Assembly: GCA_964547645.1 (NCBI GenBank)
Contig: CAZJOM010000095.1
Coordinates: 1 to 13,318, forward strand
From: SZUA-430 sp964547645
GTDB lineage: Bacteria; Pseudomonadota; Alphaproteobacteria; Micropepsales; Micropepsaceae
DNA: 13,318 nucleotides
Reading direction: 5' to 3'
The position numbers and the translations under genes were made by a program. The notes under the pieces were generated by a model. That model was given only the letters and a program-made list of their open reading frames with translations, was not told the origin of the DNA and did no database searches. Shown piece after piece: positions 12,661-13,318 of this stretch (position 1 is its first letter; every line of letters starts with the position of its first letter).

Positions 12661-13318
12661 TTATGCCTTCTTCAAGTGACGCGAGGTCACGATGAGTTTC
12701 GTTGTGCGCTTGTTCGAGCGCGTCTTGTTGCCCTTCGTGCCCTTACCCCACGGCGTCACCGGGTGGCGGCCACCCTTGGTGCGGCCTTCGCCACCGCCGT
12801 GCGGGTGATCGATCGGGTTCATCGCGGTACCGCGGACGTGCGGGCGCTTGCCTTTCCAAACGTTGCGGCCGGCTTTGCCGATCACTTCGTTCATGTGGTC
12901 CGGGTTCGAGACAGCCCCAACGGTCGCCATGCATTCGAGGCGCACCTTGCGGGTCTCGCCCGAGTTCAAGCGCAGGATGCCGTAGCCCTGGTCGCGGCCT
13001 ACGAACTGCACGTAGGTGCCGGCCGAGCGGGCGATCTTGCCACCGGCGCCTGCCTTGAACTCGACGTTGTGCACGATCGTACCGACCGGCATTGCCGAGA
13101 GCGGCATCGCATTGCCGGGCTTCACGTCCGCCTTTGTGCTGGCGACGACTTTGTCACCGACGTTCAGGCGTTGCGGCGCCAGGATGTAGGTCTTCTCACC
13201 GTCCAGGTACGCAACGAGTGCGATGAACGCGGAGCGGTTCGGATCGTACTCCAAACGCTCGACCGTGCCTTCGACGTCGAACTTGCGACGCTTGAAGTCG
13301 ATCACGCGGTAGAGCTTC
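12661..13318 (-). CDS. rplB: Large subunit ribosomal protein L2 (uL2), N-terminus outside window
   Basis: L2 is a primary 23S rRNA binder needed for subunit joining, tRNA placement and peptidyl transfer. The window holds 219 codons to the TAA at 12661; the first residues seen are KLYRVIDFKRRKFD, which correspond to about residue 60 of a roughly 275-residue L2, so about 55-60 N-terminal residues lie beyond base 13318. YDPNRSAFIALVAYLDGEK and SAGTYVQFVGRDQGYG form the RNA-binding OB/SH3 domains. MNPIDHPHGGGEGRTKGG near the C-terminus holds the conserved histidine (E. coli His229) implicated in peptidyl transferase activity. A Met (13305) within this frame is internal, not the start. The gene stands six bases before rpsS, the normal S10-operon order. 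Confidence 0.98.
   Translation of the reverse strand, partial: KLYRVIDFKRRKFDVEGTVERLEYDPNRSAFIALVAYLDGEKTYILAPQRLNVGDKVVASTKADVKPGNAMPLSAMPVGTIVHNVEFKAGAGGKIARSAGTYVQFVGRDQGYGILRLNSGETRKVRLECMATVGAVSNPDHMNEVIGKAGRNVWKGKRPHVRGTAMNPIDHPHGGGEGRTKGGRHPVTPWGKGTKGNKTRSNKRTTKLIVTSRHLKKA

Noticed and set aside
1..13318. A novel multi-gene system, mobile element, CRISPR array or RNA gene
   Set aside because: Apart from the hydrolase, every gene belongs to the conserved S10-spc-alpha cluster plus adk; I noticed no direct repeats, transposase, tRNA or rRNA sequences.

Overview
The window is the 3' two thirds of a bacterial S10-spc-alpha ribosomal protein super-operon, read entirely from the minus strand, followed by the start of an unrelated serine hydrolase gene. 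Read in transcription order (from base 13318 down to base 1) the genes are rplB (5' end cut off), rpsS, rplV, rpsC, rplP, rpmC, rpsQ, rplN, rplX, rplE, rpsN, rpsH, rplF, rplR, rpsE, rpmD, rplO, secY, adk, rpsM, rpsK, rpoA, rplQ, then a rho-independent terminator and a truncated beta-lactamase/esterase-family gene that leaves the window at base 1.

The organism is most likely an alphaproteobacterium. The DNA is GC-rich. adk sits between secY and rpsM, there is no rpmJ after secY and no rpsD between rpsK and rpoA, the adenylate kinase has a short cysteine-free LID, and the RpoA C-terminal half reads like alphaproteobacterial RpoA. The sequence alone does not fix an order or genus; a resemblance to Caulobacterales-type proteins is a weak impression.

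Layout: 13318-10293 is the distal S10 operon (L2, S19, L22, S3, L16, L29, S17). 10270-4272 is the spc operon (L14, L24, L5, S14, S8, L6, L18, S5, L30, L15, SecY), with adk overlapping the end of secY by four bases. 3537-1208 is the alpha-type segment (S13, S11, RpoA, L17). A good sigma70-like promoter lies across the 3' end of adk and in front of rpsM, so the alpha segment can probably be transcribed on its own as well as by read-through. A strong hairpin plus T-tract after rplQ ends the unit. Genes are tightly packed: four neighbouring pairs overlap by 1 to 8 bases, and the longest gap is about 114 bases. No stretch over 300 bases lacks a gene.

Functionally the cluster makes ribosomal subunit proteins, the core subunit of RNA polymerase, the Sec translocon channel and the enzyme that balances adenine nucleotides, so growth-linked functions are co-expressed. 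I found no mobile element, CRISPR array, RNA gene or novel multi-gene system. The points worth a second look are small: a long charged N-terminal extension on L5, an altered KOW loop in L24, basic tails on L15 and L22, the internal promoter, and non-ATG starts of rpoA and rpsM.
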